From Cercophora sp. LCS_1 (lineage: Eukaryota; Ascomycota; Sordariomycetes; Sordariales; Lasiosphaeriaceae), in assembly GCA_036250225.1 (NCBI GenBank), contig JAPZLL010000024.1, positions 186,001 through 250,000 on the forward strand: a DNA stretch of 64,000 nucleotides. Reading direction: 5' to 3'. Position numbers and translations under genes: made by a program. Each line of letters opens with the position of its first letter. The stretch's first letter is position 1. The notes under the pieces are model-generated. The model was not told the origin of the DNA. It saw only the letters and a program-made list of their open reading frames with translations, and did not search any database. Shown piece by piece: positions 1-11,080 of this stretch.

Positions 1-308
1 CAATGATTTTGGAGGTTTATCGCAATGACATGTGCCTCTTTTTGACGGGATAAGGAGCCACCGTCTCCACTGCACCGCGCGCCTTGAACAACTGCCGATG
101 GTTGGCCGGTGCGCTTGGGGGAGGGGTCGCCCAGACGGCGCCAACGACCCCTGCAGCTGCCAGCTTTCCAACCGCGCCAACGAGCCGTGGCCGCGATCCC
201 GGAAAACATAAAGCCGAGATGATTTATCAACCAGCGCGCCCCAACTGAATTGTGGCAGGAATCCCGCAGTCCTCTCTGCACCGACGACGCTCTGCACCGC
301 TGGACAAA

Positions 309-2174
309 ATGAGCACGACCGACAACGTCGCCGGTAGTCCCGGCGGGCACTTTCCGCTGCGCAACGCATTTGACTTTATCTTTAGCCAGCCATTCCTCTC
401 CAAGAGCGACTTTGCCCCCGCTAACCGCGTCTTGCCGCTGATTGAGGACAGCCGGCCAATTTTTGTCGACAATGCGAGCGGTAAAGTCGATTGCATTTCA
501 CAATGCACTGGTGATACTGACTTTTGCGCAGATCGCGCCCTGACATACGGGCGCCTCCGTCAGGATGCCCTTTCCGTTGCCTCCGGGCTTCTGTCCCTCC
601 CGCTCTCCGCAAACAAACTGCACACCCTCCCGCCAACGCCCTCGTGCCCCGCCGGCGCTCAAATCGCCCCGGTCGTGCTCATCCAGCTCCCCAACGGCCT
701 GCCGATTGCGCCGATTCTGCTCGGCGTCTTCGCTGCCGGCCTCACAGCGACCCTCGTCTCGCCGGCGCTCACCCCCGACGAAATCTCGTGGATCCTCCAA
801 AATGCCCGTCCCGCCGCCATCATCACCTCAACCGCCTGTCTAGCCAACATGACCGCCGCCCTCGGCAAACAAACCACCCCTCTCGCACCCGCCATCTACA
901 CCGTCTCCCCGACGGACACCTACCCCCTGTCCACATCCCCATCTTCCAGTTCCGATTGGAAATCCCTCCTCCAACCCGTCTCCAGGCCCCGCCCTCACTT
1001 CCCCGACGCCACGGCCCCCTCCCGCTCCGCCGTCCTCCTCTGGTCCTCCGGGACCTCCGGCCGCTCCAAAGGCGTCCTCCTCTCCCACCACGCCCTCAAC
1101 TTCTCCATCGGCCACCTCTGGCACGACGCAGAGTACTACACCGGCAGTCCCCAATCCTGGCTCGGCTACGTGCCCTTCTACCACGTCTTCGGCCTCTGCA
1201 ATGTCCTCCTCCTCGCCATCGCAACCGGCACGACAGTATACACCATGCCAGCATTCAGTCTCGACGGCATGCTCTCCGCCGTGGAAAAACGCAAGGTCAC
1301 ATACCTCCACATGGCGCCGCCCGTGGCCGTCATGCTGGCCAAGGCACCTGTTGTTGAACCGTACGTCAAACGCGGTGGTTTCAAAACCGTCGTGGCTGGT
1401 GTAACGGGCGGCGCACCGCTCGGTCACGAAGTCGTGGTGGAAGTGTGGAAGCGGTGCGGGTTCAGGGTTAGGCTTGGGTATGGATTGAGTGAGACGTGCA
1501 GCACCGCGTTGCAGAGGGGGATCGGGAGGGAGGAGATGGATGCGCATGCGGGGGATACGGGGGCGCCGCACTGGGGGGTTGAGATCAGGATTGATGGGCC
1601 GAAGGGTGGGGAGGGAGAGATTCTGGTCAGGGCGCCGTGCTTGATGATGGGGTATTTGCCTGAGGCGGGCGGAACCGATGTCAAGTTGACGTGGGAGGCT
1701 ATGACGAGCGATGGGTGGTTTAGGACTGGGGACGTGGGACGGTTGGAGGGAGGCAGGTTGAGGATTACGGATCGGTTGAAGGAGCTGATCAAGGTGAGGG
1801 CGTATCAGGTTGCGCCGGCGGAGTTGGAGGCTGTGTTGTGTAGTAGTGAGAGTGTGGCGGATGCGGGGGTCATCGGCATCTATGATCAGGGTGAGGCGAC
1901 CGAGTGGCCGAAGGCGTTTGTGGTGCCGAGACGGGTTGAGGATTTGAAGGATCCCAAGGCGCTGGAGAAGCTGGCCGAGGAGGTCAAGACGCTGGTGGAG
2001 AAGAGGCTGACCAAGTACAAGTGGTTGGTTGGCGGCGTGGTGTTTGTTGAGCAGATCCCCAAGAGTCCGAGCGGCAAGATCCTGAGGAGGGTGTTGAAGG
2101 ATATGGAGGGCAAGGGCATCACGGGGGTTGAGGTGCAGCTGTATAAGCCCAAGAAGAGGGCGACCAAGTTGTAA
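309..2174 (+). CDS. 4-coumarate-CoA-ligase-like acyl-CoA synthetase (ANL superfamily)
   Basis: Two exons, 309..480 and 532..2174, give 604 aa. The start ATG has A at -3. A 51-nt intron (481..531, GTAAAG...CTGAC...GCAG) is a multiple of three and holds no stop, so an unspliced reading would look intact with 17 extra residues; removing it gives the natural join NAS-DRALTYGRL. ANL signatures are all present: the Ser/Thr/Gly-rich AMP-binding loop SSGTSGRSKG near residue 227, YGLSETC near 372, GWFRTGDVGR near 450, DRLKELIKVRAYQVAPAELE after it, and the C-terminal catalytic-lysine motif PKSPSGKILRR near 570. The family activates a carboxylate through an acyl-adenylate and makes the CoA thioester; the substrate cannot be read here. 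The protein ends in TKL, a weak PTS1-like tail, so peroxisomal location is possible. Confidence 0.9.
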   Translation: MSTTDNVAGSPGGHFPLRNAFDFIFSQPFLSKSDFAPANRVLPLIEDSRPIFVDNASGKVDCISQCTGDTDFCADRALTYGRLRQDALSVASGLLSLPLSANKLHTLPPTPSCPAGAQIAPVVLIQLPNGLPIAPILLGVFAAGLTATLVSPALTPDEISWILQNARPAAIITSTACLANMTAALGKQTTPLAPAIYTVSPTDTYPLSTSPSSSSDWKSLLQPVSRPRPHFPDATAPSRSAVLLWSSGTSGRSKGVLLSHHALNFSIGHLWHDAEYYTGSPQSWLGYVPFYHVFGLCNVLLLAIATGTTVYTMPAFSLDGMLSAVEKRKVTYLHMAPPVAVMLAKAPVVEPYVKRGGFKTVVAGVTGGAPLGHEVVVEVWKRCGFRVRLGYGLSETCSTALQRGIGREEMDAHAGDTGAPHWGVEIRIDGPKGGEGEILVRAPCLMMGYLPEAGGTDVKLTWEAMTSDGWFRTGDVGRLEGGRLRITDRLKELIKVRAYQVAPAELEAVLCSSESVADAGVIGIYDQGEATEWPKAFVVPRRVEDLKDPKALEKLAEEVKTLVEKRLTKYKWLVGGVVFVEQIPKSPSGKILRRVLKDMEGKGITGVEVQLYKPKKRATKL

Positions 2175-3446
2175 GAGGTTGTAGATACGGGTCATAGACG
2201 ATAGAGTAATCCATGTGTCAGCTTTCCGACCTGTTTTAACCTTGGGTGTTCCAGGTGATAACTCGCGTCTGTTTGCTCTTGTCAACCCGACAATCGCTCT
2301 GCAGAACCGCCCGCACCGGCGACAACCTTGAGACCCGCGACGGTGGACGAACTTCCAAATCCCCCAAGTGTGGACAGACCGCGTATTCTACCTTGACGTC
2401 ACCGAGGTCAAACGTAATTACAAGCATACCTTGAAAGAGAAGGGTGACAGCGGGGATCGGAGCAAGCCAAGAGTAGGGTACTGGCTATTACGGGGGAAGC
2501 GAGATAATATTGAGTAATCAGAGTCACAGCCCTATGTTGACAGCAGCATCTTCGAGGTCCTTTGTGCCATTTGTTTTGTTCGTTGCGACTGCAGAAACCT
2601 TAGGTCCTTCCACGCCTGCTTTTCGATGTCGCCCGCCATTCTTTTGCTCCCGGATGGGATAGCAACATGGCTCTGGGTGATCGGGACGAGGAGAACAAGG
2701 CCTTCCTGTTGGGTTGGGCGACAAGGACGCGGGTTAGCAACAGCTACACAATGGCCACGGCTGCGGAGGGGAGCCTCACAGTTGTCCTGAAGTCCCCTAA
2801 GCTCCGAACTTCCCTTCGCATGCTACATTTGTTGGGAAGAATTGAGCCCTAAAAGCCCCGGGTTGGCGATAGAGTTTTGGTGGTCGGCACCCTGACAACA
2901 CGTCGGGGACTTTGATGCATTGGAGAGTGAACACGAGAATGGTATTGTCGAACTCGATTGCCCAGGTGCTTCTCGAGGTTTCGTAGCTGGCAGACAGTGG
3001 GATCGGACCTCCCCAGAGAAGGAGCGGCCCCCCTCGCCCTCCCCTCTCCCAGTGCCGCCCTGGGCGGCTTCAGGCCTGGCATTTACTAGTTCACCACTCC
3101 AGCCTTTCTGCCATTTCATGGGAAGAGTCACTCTGTACGCGCACAGAAAGCGGAACACTCTGCTTCCATGATTTCAGGTGTCGATTGCCTTTCTGGAGAC
3201 CCCTTTTATTTGACATCCCCGTCTTCCACCTTCTACTTACATGGTTCTCAATCTCCTCCATCCAAAACGCTCAGCCTGACGATCTTGATTGCCCTCTACA
3301 GCCGCTGCGTATTCCTCGTCATTCCGGGTAATCCGACCAGAATGCGCACCGTCTCGCCCGATCATCCTCGACAGTCTCGTCCTAGGGGAAATCAATCGTG
3401 TTTGTCGTGGGCGTGCCTATAATCGCCATCCCATCAAGACGCGACA
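2175..3446. other. intergenic, no gene seen
   Basis: No frame here joins into a credible spliced protein. It separates the 3' end of the CoA-ligase gene from a small candidate gene and probably holds a terminator and promoter; I see no repeat or RNA gene. Confidence 0.5.
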
Positions 3447-4101
3447 ATGTACCATCAAGAGAAATCACCACACGCTGGAAATCACACCGACACACGGCGG
3501 GACATCGTTGGAAAGGCCAACGTCGAGGCACGGATCCGAGATCTCGCTCGGATACAACGGCAGTGGAACAGGCCCTTTTCAGGGAGTTGGGTCCGGGTCA
3601 CAGACAAGTGGCAAGCTCTGGCTTCGTCGATTCCGTCAGTTTCGTGGGGACATGTGGCAGCACGGTATGTCTCCCGTCCTGTTTCGCGTGAGCCAGACCA
3701 TAACAATCCTGGGCCGCCAGCTCCTGACTCTAGAACTCCTGGAGCGGTAAGTTTCTGCGTTAACCCCTGTATGACGAGACCTCAGCTGACGCTGGCGTGT
3801 GGGACAGGAGTTGATAGCAAACCTGCCCGAGACACAATTGCGAGAGTCTCCATCGGGCCCGACCATCCATCGCAAAGCTGAACGATCAACACTTAGATCG
3901 AGAAGAGGAACTTCGAGGAGACGTCGAGGTATACAGGGCAGACTGAAGAGGTGGAAACCCCGATTCTATTGCCAATTTTACGCCCGGGAAAACATTCCTC
4001 TCCGTTCTGTTAGTGGCGCTCCCTTCAACCGCTATGATAAAATACCGCTAACAGGCCTCACTTTCCAGGATTCCGTTGATGTGATAGGTTCTAGGAAGTA
4101 G
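3447..4101 (+). CDS. hypothetical small basic protein, three exons
   Basis: Candidate gene supported mainly by splice structure. Exons 3447..3746, 3808..4008 and 4069..4101 give 177 aa. Intron 1 (61 nt) has GTAAGT, a GCTGAC branch site and ACAG; intron 2 (60 nt) has GTTAGT, a GCTAAC branch site and a pyrimidine-rich TTTCCAG. Both joins keep the frame. ATG at 3447 has A at -3. The protein is hydrophilic, with an Arg/Lys-rich stretch in exon 2 (RGTSRRRRGIQGRLKRW). No signal peptide, membrane segment or known domain is visible. A further GTATGT at 3664 could start an alternative intron, but it would bring a stop into frame. Function unknown; a noncoding spliced transcript is the main alternative. 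Confidence 0.35.
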
Positions 4102-6339
4102 CCTTTCTTGCTCCCTCCGGCCGTCTTCGCAAGCCCTTTCGCCAGCTTGGGCTGTCAGTGGCCCAGAAAAACTCGAGCCCCTCCGGCCACCAGTACGTGA
4201 CCTCTTTCAAGTCGCCCAGGTGGATTGTCCTTTCCTTTTCCCTTGGCCCCTCTCGTCCATTAGGTCATACCCCGCTTCGCATGGTAGTTATCAGCCTCGC
4301 AGCTTCCTGGCAGACGTCTGGTATCATGGCCCGAGCTCTTCTGGGAGAGTATAAACCCCCCCTCGGAGTCTTCTCTCTCCTCTTCTCTTCTCTCTCGTCC
4401 ACTTCCTCTTCTTACTCTTCGGTCTCGGCCACCGCAATCGCCATCCGCCATGCCCATGCTCCGCTGGCCTGATGCACATGGGAATAGCATCAGGGTCTGG
4501 CCAACGGCGACTGCTGTGCCAACGTTGAGCTGGAGTTTGGTCCACTATTTCCTCTTCCCGCCTCCGTTCAGCTTCGATCCCATCTGCCCGACGCCGCAGT
4601 TGTCACACTATGCTCGTGTTTCAGCGCCCCCCATGCTGCCGCGCTGTCTGGCTCTAAGGGCAGGCAAGGTGAAGGTCTCTGCAACCTTCCATCTGTCTTT
4701 CCTTTGTGTCTCGCCCTCCTCCCTTTCATTCGTCACCATACACCTGCCTCTTCCACTCGGTGCCGGCCGGGGCGTTGCTTTTCAAGGCGGCGTCACGTTC
4801 TCATGACGCTCATCTCTTCTCTGCCATTCTTCATCGGGTTGTTAGCACAGCATCCAAATACACCCCCGTCAACTCTAGCCTGGTGAGTCACCTCAGTGTC
4901 ACAGCACACGGCACACCATTGCCTAGCTGCCAATGACACTCTGTGGCGGGCTCTGCTACGTACCACCGACGCTTTTGGTATGTGTACGTCTTAACTAGGC
5001 TGCCACGTTTCATTCTTCCTTCTTTGCCAACATGCCTCCCACATCAGAGCACAGCCTCAGGGTCAATCTGGCCAGCTCGACACTTTCGACATATCAATTG
5101 TTTCCGGTGTCGGGGTCCGGTTAAGGTTAGGGTTAGGATGCTGGTTAGGGTTCAATGAGAGAAGTTAACATTCGGAAGTTGCGATTTGGCAGTCGAGGAC
5201 GCTCGTCCCCTGAACGATAGAGGGTTACTTCATTCGTACGAGCTTTTGAGCCGAGGTGCAGTGATATGGTGTAGTGTGATCACTGTGACCACTTGACACG
5301 TAGGGCGAAAAGGGAGCAAGGAGGCAAAAAATAAACCCTGATTGGGCATTGACCGGTCAATTGCCGCTTGCCCTATAGCCTTCCTTGCGCACTTGCAGCG
5401 GTGCGGCAAGGCGCTGAAACATAAGTGTGGTCTTGGCGGTCGATAGCACGGACGCATGTAGGGGCGAGGTGCGAGCGTCAATTCATTGAGTGGATGTTCG
5501 GCAGGCGGGCGTAAGAAAGCACGGTGCCTTCACGGAATAGGACACTGCCCACTGTACAGCAGCAACTGACAATGACGAGAGGTCATCCCCAATATCCCTA
5601 CCGACTAGCGGCGTGCCTTTTCGTCCTAACCGTGGCCCTAGTAAATGTTTACCCCCCCGAGGACCTCCCTTGGACTCGTGAATCAAAGGAGATCACACAG
5701 ACTTCTCCTCTGCGACTTTTACTTTGTTTTCGAAGATGGGCAACAACCGAAAACGCGAGGCATCGCCTCACAGCCTCGCCGACGCCTCGAACGAGAAGCA
5801 CGCCCGTATATTGCTCTCAGGTGAGGGTATTCCCACGCCGCAATGGCACCAGTGTCTCATGCGCTGGGACTTTCGCCTTCTGCGCCCTCCTCATCCAGTC
5901 CTCGCTGGTCCTTTATAAGTTAGCCAAGATAAATGCAGCAACGGATGATGGGGCAACAGAAGTTGGGCTTCGCTAGCCGTCTCGCGACTAGTTGGCGAAT
6001 ACAAGATGCCAGATGACCTCACGTCCTAGTCGTGAAAATATTGATGATGGGATCATCGTTGCGTTCATTATGAAACCAGTCCACTCAGCATTCGAACGCT
6101 CGAAAGATTTTTGAGAGGGCTTTGGAATTCCCTGTTGAGGCCTATCAGAAATTAAAACACCTGTCCGCGCCATTCGAAATTGGATTCACTAATTAATAGA
6201 TTCAGTGTGTCGTCTCATCGCCAACTTGCCAACACAACTCCGCGATTCAAAAGGGCGCTGCATAAACTACCAAGTCTAGAAGCAAAAAGACTACACCGCT
6301 AGCTCCCCTCAAATCCCCTCCTTTCACAACCTCCAATAT
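4102..6339. other. intergenic with short telomere-like repeat and a tiny ORF
   Basis: Mostly noncoding. It contains the telomere-like repeat at 5119..5152 and a 60-codon ATG ORF at 5736..5918 (begins MGNNRKREAS, +) that could be a first exon, because GTGAGG follows a CAG at 5819. I could not extend it into a convincing gene. Confidence 0.4.
5119..5152 (+). repeat. interstitial telomere-like repeat (TTAGGG-type)
   Basis: A 34-bp tract of GGTTA(A/G)GG-type units: three near-perfect copies, an 8-base interruption, then one more GGTTAGGG plus TT. TTAGGG is the usual telomere unit of filamentous ascomycetes. It lies between genes, far from any visible chromosome end. Confidence 0.7.
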
Positions 6340-7474
6340 TTACTTCATCTTCATAGGCCCCATCCCCGGCAAATGACTCGACCAACCATCCAGCTGCTCG
6401 CCCACATAATCCTCCACCTTGCACTTATTCGCCACGCTCATCTGCTGCTTGGTGATGCTCCCGCACCCATCGTAAAAGCACTCGCTCTTATCCATGGCCT
6501 TTTGAAGCGAGTCGCCCTTCCAGCCAAACAGATAATCCGCGTGCGTGCCGTATCCGTTGCCCTCAAAACTCCACACAAACGGCTGCGCATCCTTGGCGGG
6601 ATCCCACATGCTCGCAAACTTGGTGGTGTCCCAGACCGTCTCGTACGTGACCTGCGGCATGCGGACGGGGTGCGAGGCGGGGCAGGGCGGTGCGTTGGTG
6701 AAGCCGTCGCGGGTGATGGTGTTGAACATGTGCGCTTGGTGGTCGGGCGAATCGAGATTCTTGCCGTCCCAGCAGGCGGGGAAGTGGTGCACTGCGAAGA
6801 TGCCGGCGGCGCACTTGGTCTTGGGGAAGTCGGCCATCTCGCGGCCGCGGTTGATCAGGGTGGTCAGGCAGTTGTAGCGGAGACCGATGTTGCCCTTGGC
6901 ATTGGGCTCGTGCTGGGTTGGGGCGCCGACGGTCATGCGGAAGCCCTGGGCCTGTGTCAGTGGAGGGGATAGAGGGGAGATGCGCGAGAGTGAACACGCA
7001 CGGGCTTAAAGGCGGTGATGGGTTGGTTCTTGAGGTTGTCGGTGGTGAAATCATCTGTTTGATTGTGAGTGGATAATCTCAACATGGGTCCCAAGAACTC
7101 TCACTCTGGGTGTAGTAGACGGTCATGCCGCCGGTGGTGCCACGAGCGAGGGCAGCGTTGTTGACAACCGGCACAATGTGGTACGAGCCGTTCTTGGGGT
7201 GCTTAAAGTACATGGCGGCGGTCCAGTAGTTGGAGAAGTCCTGGGACATCTCGCACGTCGTGCAGGTGGCGCGGCTGTCGGCACCAATATCGCCAACCAT
7301 GGTGTGGTTGAAGACATTTCCACCGACAATGTGGTGGACGTGCGACGACGGGGCCTTGCCGGGCTCGACGATGGGGTCGACACGCTGGATGGTGAGCGTC
7401 GAGCACCCGAACCGGAGACCGGCCTGGACGCCGGGGGCGACGAGCGCGATGGCGGTGAGCGAAAACGACTTCAT
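6340..7474 (-). CDS. secreted DUF1996 protein
   Basis: Three exons on the minus strand: 7474..7105, 7054..7002 and 6951..6340, for 344 aa. Intron 1 is 50 nt (GTGAGA...ACAG), intron 2 is 50 nt (GTGCGT...CTGACACAG), and both joins are in frame (YYTQ-NDFTTDN and AFKP-AQGFRM). Residues 1-18 form a signal peptide (MKSFSLTAIALVAPGVQA). The mature protein matches the fungal DUF1996 layout: early IVEPGKAPSSHVHHIVGGN, a Cys pair in the ATCTTCEMS segment, AMYFKHPKNGSYHIVP, then RMTVGAP, LRYNCL, CWDGKNLDS, HMFNTITRDGF and CPASHPVRMPQV. The last exon is rich in Trp, Gly and Cys. The family is secreted and of unknown biochemical role, sometimes linked to WSC domains; none is attached here. It ends in MKMK after a Gly/Pro stretch. 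Confidence 0.88.
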
Positions 7475-8278
7475 CGCGACTACCTACAGACTGGGTGGGA
7501 CAAAAAAGAGCAACAACGAAAAGCCAAGCGGAGGCAACAATGGAGCCCGGGCGGGCATTTTATCACTCCTCCAGAGGCGGAATCCCCAGATTCCGTCTAG
7601 AACGACTGCCTGCCCTATATGCCGACTAACACGGCTGCTCGCAAGCTATATCACATATATCAGCAAATCAAGTAGTACATATGAGTATTTAAATGTGGGT
7701 AAAATCCAAAAAGGCATGCATCTGACTGGGCCAGTGCCTGTCCGAATTATCCGGGCCTGATTGTTTCAATCAAGCGCGCATATTGGCCTCTTAACCGCCC
7801 CAACCCGGCTTGGAACATCCGCCCGCGAAATCGCCGAGATAGGTAGTCAACGTTAATCATATGCCGGGGAAACCTGTCATCCTGCTTCTGGAAGGAATCC
7901 TTGATCATAGAGGTGAAGATGTGACAGGTCAGCCAGTCACGCTCGAGCTCGTAAATAACAGGGGCGAACTGCTCTCAAAAGTATGTCCGATGGAGGGTGC
8001 CGACTGAAAAGGCTCTTCGTAAATGTTTCAAACGCCCGACTCAAAGGCCAATGGATGACCAAGCTTTGTTGATGACGGGCGGGGATGTGATGTGGGGCCG
8101 AATCCTCGGACCGGTGGAGGTGATCACGAGGGAAAGGGTGAAACCGAACATGAGTAGTACCTGGCCGACGTCGGGGTCATGGGCACGATTTCTCAAGGGC
8201 GGATCAAGGCGACTCTCAACGCCCCCGGTCTGGTGTCTGTGTTATGGGTCCTTGGTACAACGTGAGATGATATTCGTG
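7475..8278. other. intergenic, upstream of the DUF1996 gene
   Basis: No coding signal. It should hold the promoter of the minus-strand DUF1996 gene and the terminator of the minus-strand rhodopsin-like gene. Confidence 0.5.
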
Positions 8279-9395
8279 CTAATCCTTATCGCTATATGCC
8301 CGGTATGAAGGGCTGCCGAGCAGCATGTGTCCGGATGAAGGTGATAGTTGGGACTCGTTCGTCTCGTTCGACGCAGGGAAGCTCATGGGAGCACGAAGTC
8401 GGCTGATATCGGTAGGACTGAGCTCGGCGGGGGCGAAGGGGGGCTTTCTCCGAATGAGCATTCGTAGGACAGGAATCGATGCGGCGATGATGGTGAGAGA
8501 CCCCTCTGCTCCTCCCCAGATGGTGACACGGACAGTGTCGGCTGCCACCGTGTTAGCTCTGGATGGTTTAGTTAGGCACATCCAAGGTACTCACCTGGGT
8601 CTCCCGCGAGATGAGGAAGCTCGACCATCTTGACCAAGGACGCGACACCAGCGACGACGCCCATGCTCATAGCAACGGCAACACCAATCTTTTCCCGCTT
8701 CAACATTTTCATATTCCAAAGCAAAACCCAAGGACATAACGCCAAAACGACATCCATCGCGCCGGACCAACCTGCAAACGTAAGTCAGCATCGCCACGAT
8801 ACTCGAACCAGAAAAACTCACCAGCAGACCATTGGAACAAAGTGATAATCTTCTCACCAGGAATGCACTCGCCCTCCAGCGTCACATCCCAAATCTTGGC
8901 AATAGGTCGACATTTGACCCACATAAACAACATGGCCGTGCCCAGAATCCCATTAACCGTAACAACGATAAACCAAATCATAATCCTCATCCACCGCTCC
9001 GACAACCGGATCAGCGTCAACGCAAACGACGTCTTGCTCCAGGCTGCCGCAAGGACCGAGAAGAAGCCGGCAAAGACGGCGACGAACGGCATCTTGGGCA
9101 GGTTGTCGGGGTTGATGTCGTAGCCGTGTTTTCCGTAGTCCAACGCGACGCACACAGTTGTCGTCGACGCCGATACCGCGAGCGCAATCCACGATGCAAT
9201 CAGGACATAGTCGTCCCACCAGAAGTGCCGCCCGCGGTGGTATTTGCAGTACAGGCGCAGGGCCATAAACACAAAGGCGAGCGACGTCAGGGTCCAAAAG
9301 ACGGCATTGAGGACCGGCCCGAGATCGTTGTGCGGCAGGTCGTCGGTGTTTGTCGGCTCGTCGGCGGCCTGCCGGGATACAAAAGTCGACGGCAT
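8279..9395 (-). CDS. fungal rhodopsin-like 7-TM integral membrane protein
   Basis: Three exons, 9395..8822, 8771..8595 and 8541..8279, give 337 aa. Intron 1 (50 nt) joins FQWSAG to WSGAMDVV. Intron 2 is placed at 8594..8542 (53 nt), using a CTAAC branch 11 nt before a GCAG acceptor, which reads LAGDP-ADTVRVTIW. Seven hydrophobic spans can be drawn, with the family hallmarks LYCKYHRGRHFWWDDYVLI after TM1, VKCRPIAKIWD after TM4, DVVLALCPW in TM6 and VRVTIWGGAEGS followed by IPVLRMLIRRKPP in TM7. The N-terminus is short and lacks a CFEM domain, so it is not a typical PTH11 receptor. The family is widespread in Pezizomycotina plasma membranes and its ligands are unknown. The cytosolic tail is about 60 aa. 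Confidence 0.85.
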
Positions 9396-11080
9396 CTCGG
9401 CTTCCCCTCGACGGAAAACGAGCGTGGTTGCTGTTCAGATCATGGATAGGTGGGCCATGATGATGAAGGTGGAGAGGAACAGAGCGAGGCAAACCCGGGC
9501 GGCGAGGGGCAAAAGAGGGAAAAACGAGGTCGTGTTCAATCCGGGGAAGTAGCGGAAAGAGGAGTCGTTGGTGAGCTAGCTCATCGTACTTTCCCCAGCT
9601 GAGCGACTGCCGCAGACAGCGGCCCCATTGCGCACCCCATCCTAATCCCTGTCGCCAAACGCTTGGACTGCCATCAGGTTGTGATGATGTGCGGCCGAAC
9701 GGGCCATCCACGCTACCGGACCACGATTTCCTCCTTCGCGCAGATTGCAATCGAGCCGCGCGAAGCCCTGTGGAAATTATTCGCCAGTTCCTTCGGCTGA
9801 CAACCCAAACTAACGCAGGAGTTGGCGATTTGCATTCACACTTTATTCCTCTTCGCGTTTGACCCGCTGCGCAGTCTTCACACCGAAGCACCAATTTCCG
9901 GGGCATCAACCCATTTCGAGAATGGCTGGTGTCCCACCCGGTGTGCCGGCGGAGCCCACCCCAGACCGATCCCCCAATTAACGCCGGCATTAAGACGATC
10001 TGTGCGATGGTCGAACGAACAGCCCAGCGTGCAATCCGCAACACACCACGATGAAACGCGAACTCGAACATGGTCTCTCTCGGTCGTCTCGCCATGGCAG
10101 CGCACCCCACATCCCGTCCCATTCGTTGTCATTGCGTCTTGGGTGCAAATCCTCACCATGGTTCGCACGTCGGTGATCTTCAAGATCCTCCTTCTCGGCG
10201 CGAACGCCTGATCTGCTGTGCTTCCCTGGCCTCACGTGGGGTGACGCGAGCCGAACCAAACTTTGGCAGTTGGCGACCATACCGTTTGCGTCGAAACCTA
10301 TGCCCATAGTAGCGTGGCAAGCGCCCGGAAAACGTTGGCGACATTAGCCTTCCCCACACGAAATTAATCGGGCAATGCTGGTGAGAGTTTTGGGTTTTGG
10401 TGTTTTTGCAGCTCATGGCTTGCTTCGCCGTCGCCCCGCCTTGCTTTGCCGGCCGGGTTGTGACGTTGTGCCGATGCGCGTCACTGGCGTTGTTTTCCTT
10501 CGCTCAAACCAGGATTTCACCGCCGTCTGAGCGTTGCTCCTTCCAGTCCTCAGGGTCCCACCGCGGTGAAGGAGGACCTGAGACATCCTTCGTCCCAACG
10601 CACACCAACCACTGCGAAAACGTCAACACCATAACCAACCCCCTTTGTTGCAATGACTCGGCCCCTGCTGCGAATGTCGACGACCAGCGAGCGGTGGTAT
10701 GACTCGTCGTCAGCCCAACCACGACGCCCTGGTTTCCGCATTCTGGCAAGCGCCGGTTGATGCAATGAGGCCAAAGCAGGCGCCAGGGTTAGCGTGGCCA
10801 TTTGACGTCTCGCTTCCGGTTCCTTGGAATGGGGCTGAGAACCTGGGGAAAAGATTTGCTTTTGATGAAGTTGCGTAAGTAGCGGCGACAATCAACCGCC
10901 CCTTGTGACTGGGAATCAGGCCTTGGATTCCGGGCTTCAACCTTTGCTCTGTCTGTTGCGTGACAGCGTGGCCTCCTCTCCCTTTGACGTCGGTTCTCAA
11001 GCAGCAAGGACCGCAACATGCTCCTCAGGGTAAACCAAACTCTCATTGACTTCATCCACATTCTTATCTGCCCAGTCTTC
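9396..11080. other. intergenic, no gene seen
   Basis: Open frames here are short, on both strands, and lack splice-supported continuation. The region lies upstream of the rhodopsin-like gene and downstream of the PAT-rich gene. Confidence 0.45.

Noticed and set aside
840..2285. 481-codon open frame antisense to the CoA ligase
   Set aside because: Shadow of the GC-rich coding strand; Arg/Leu/Pro-rich, no motifs, while the sense frame has all ANL signatures.
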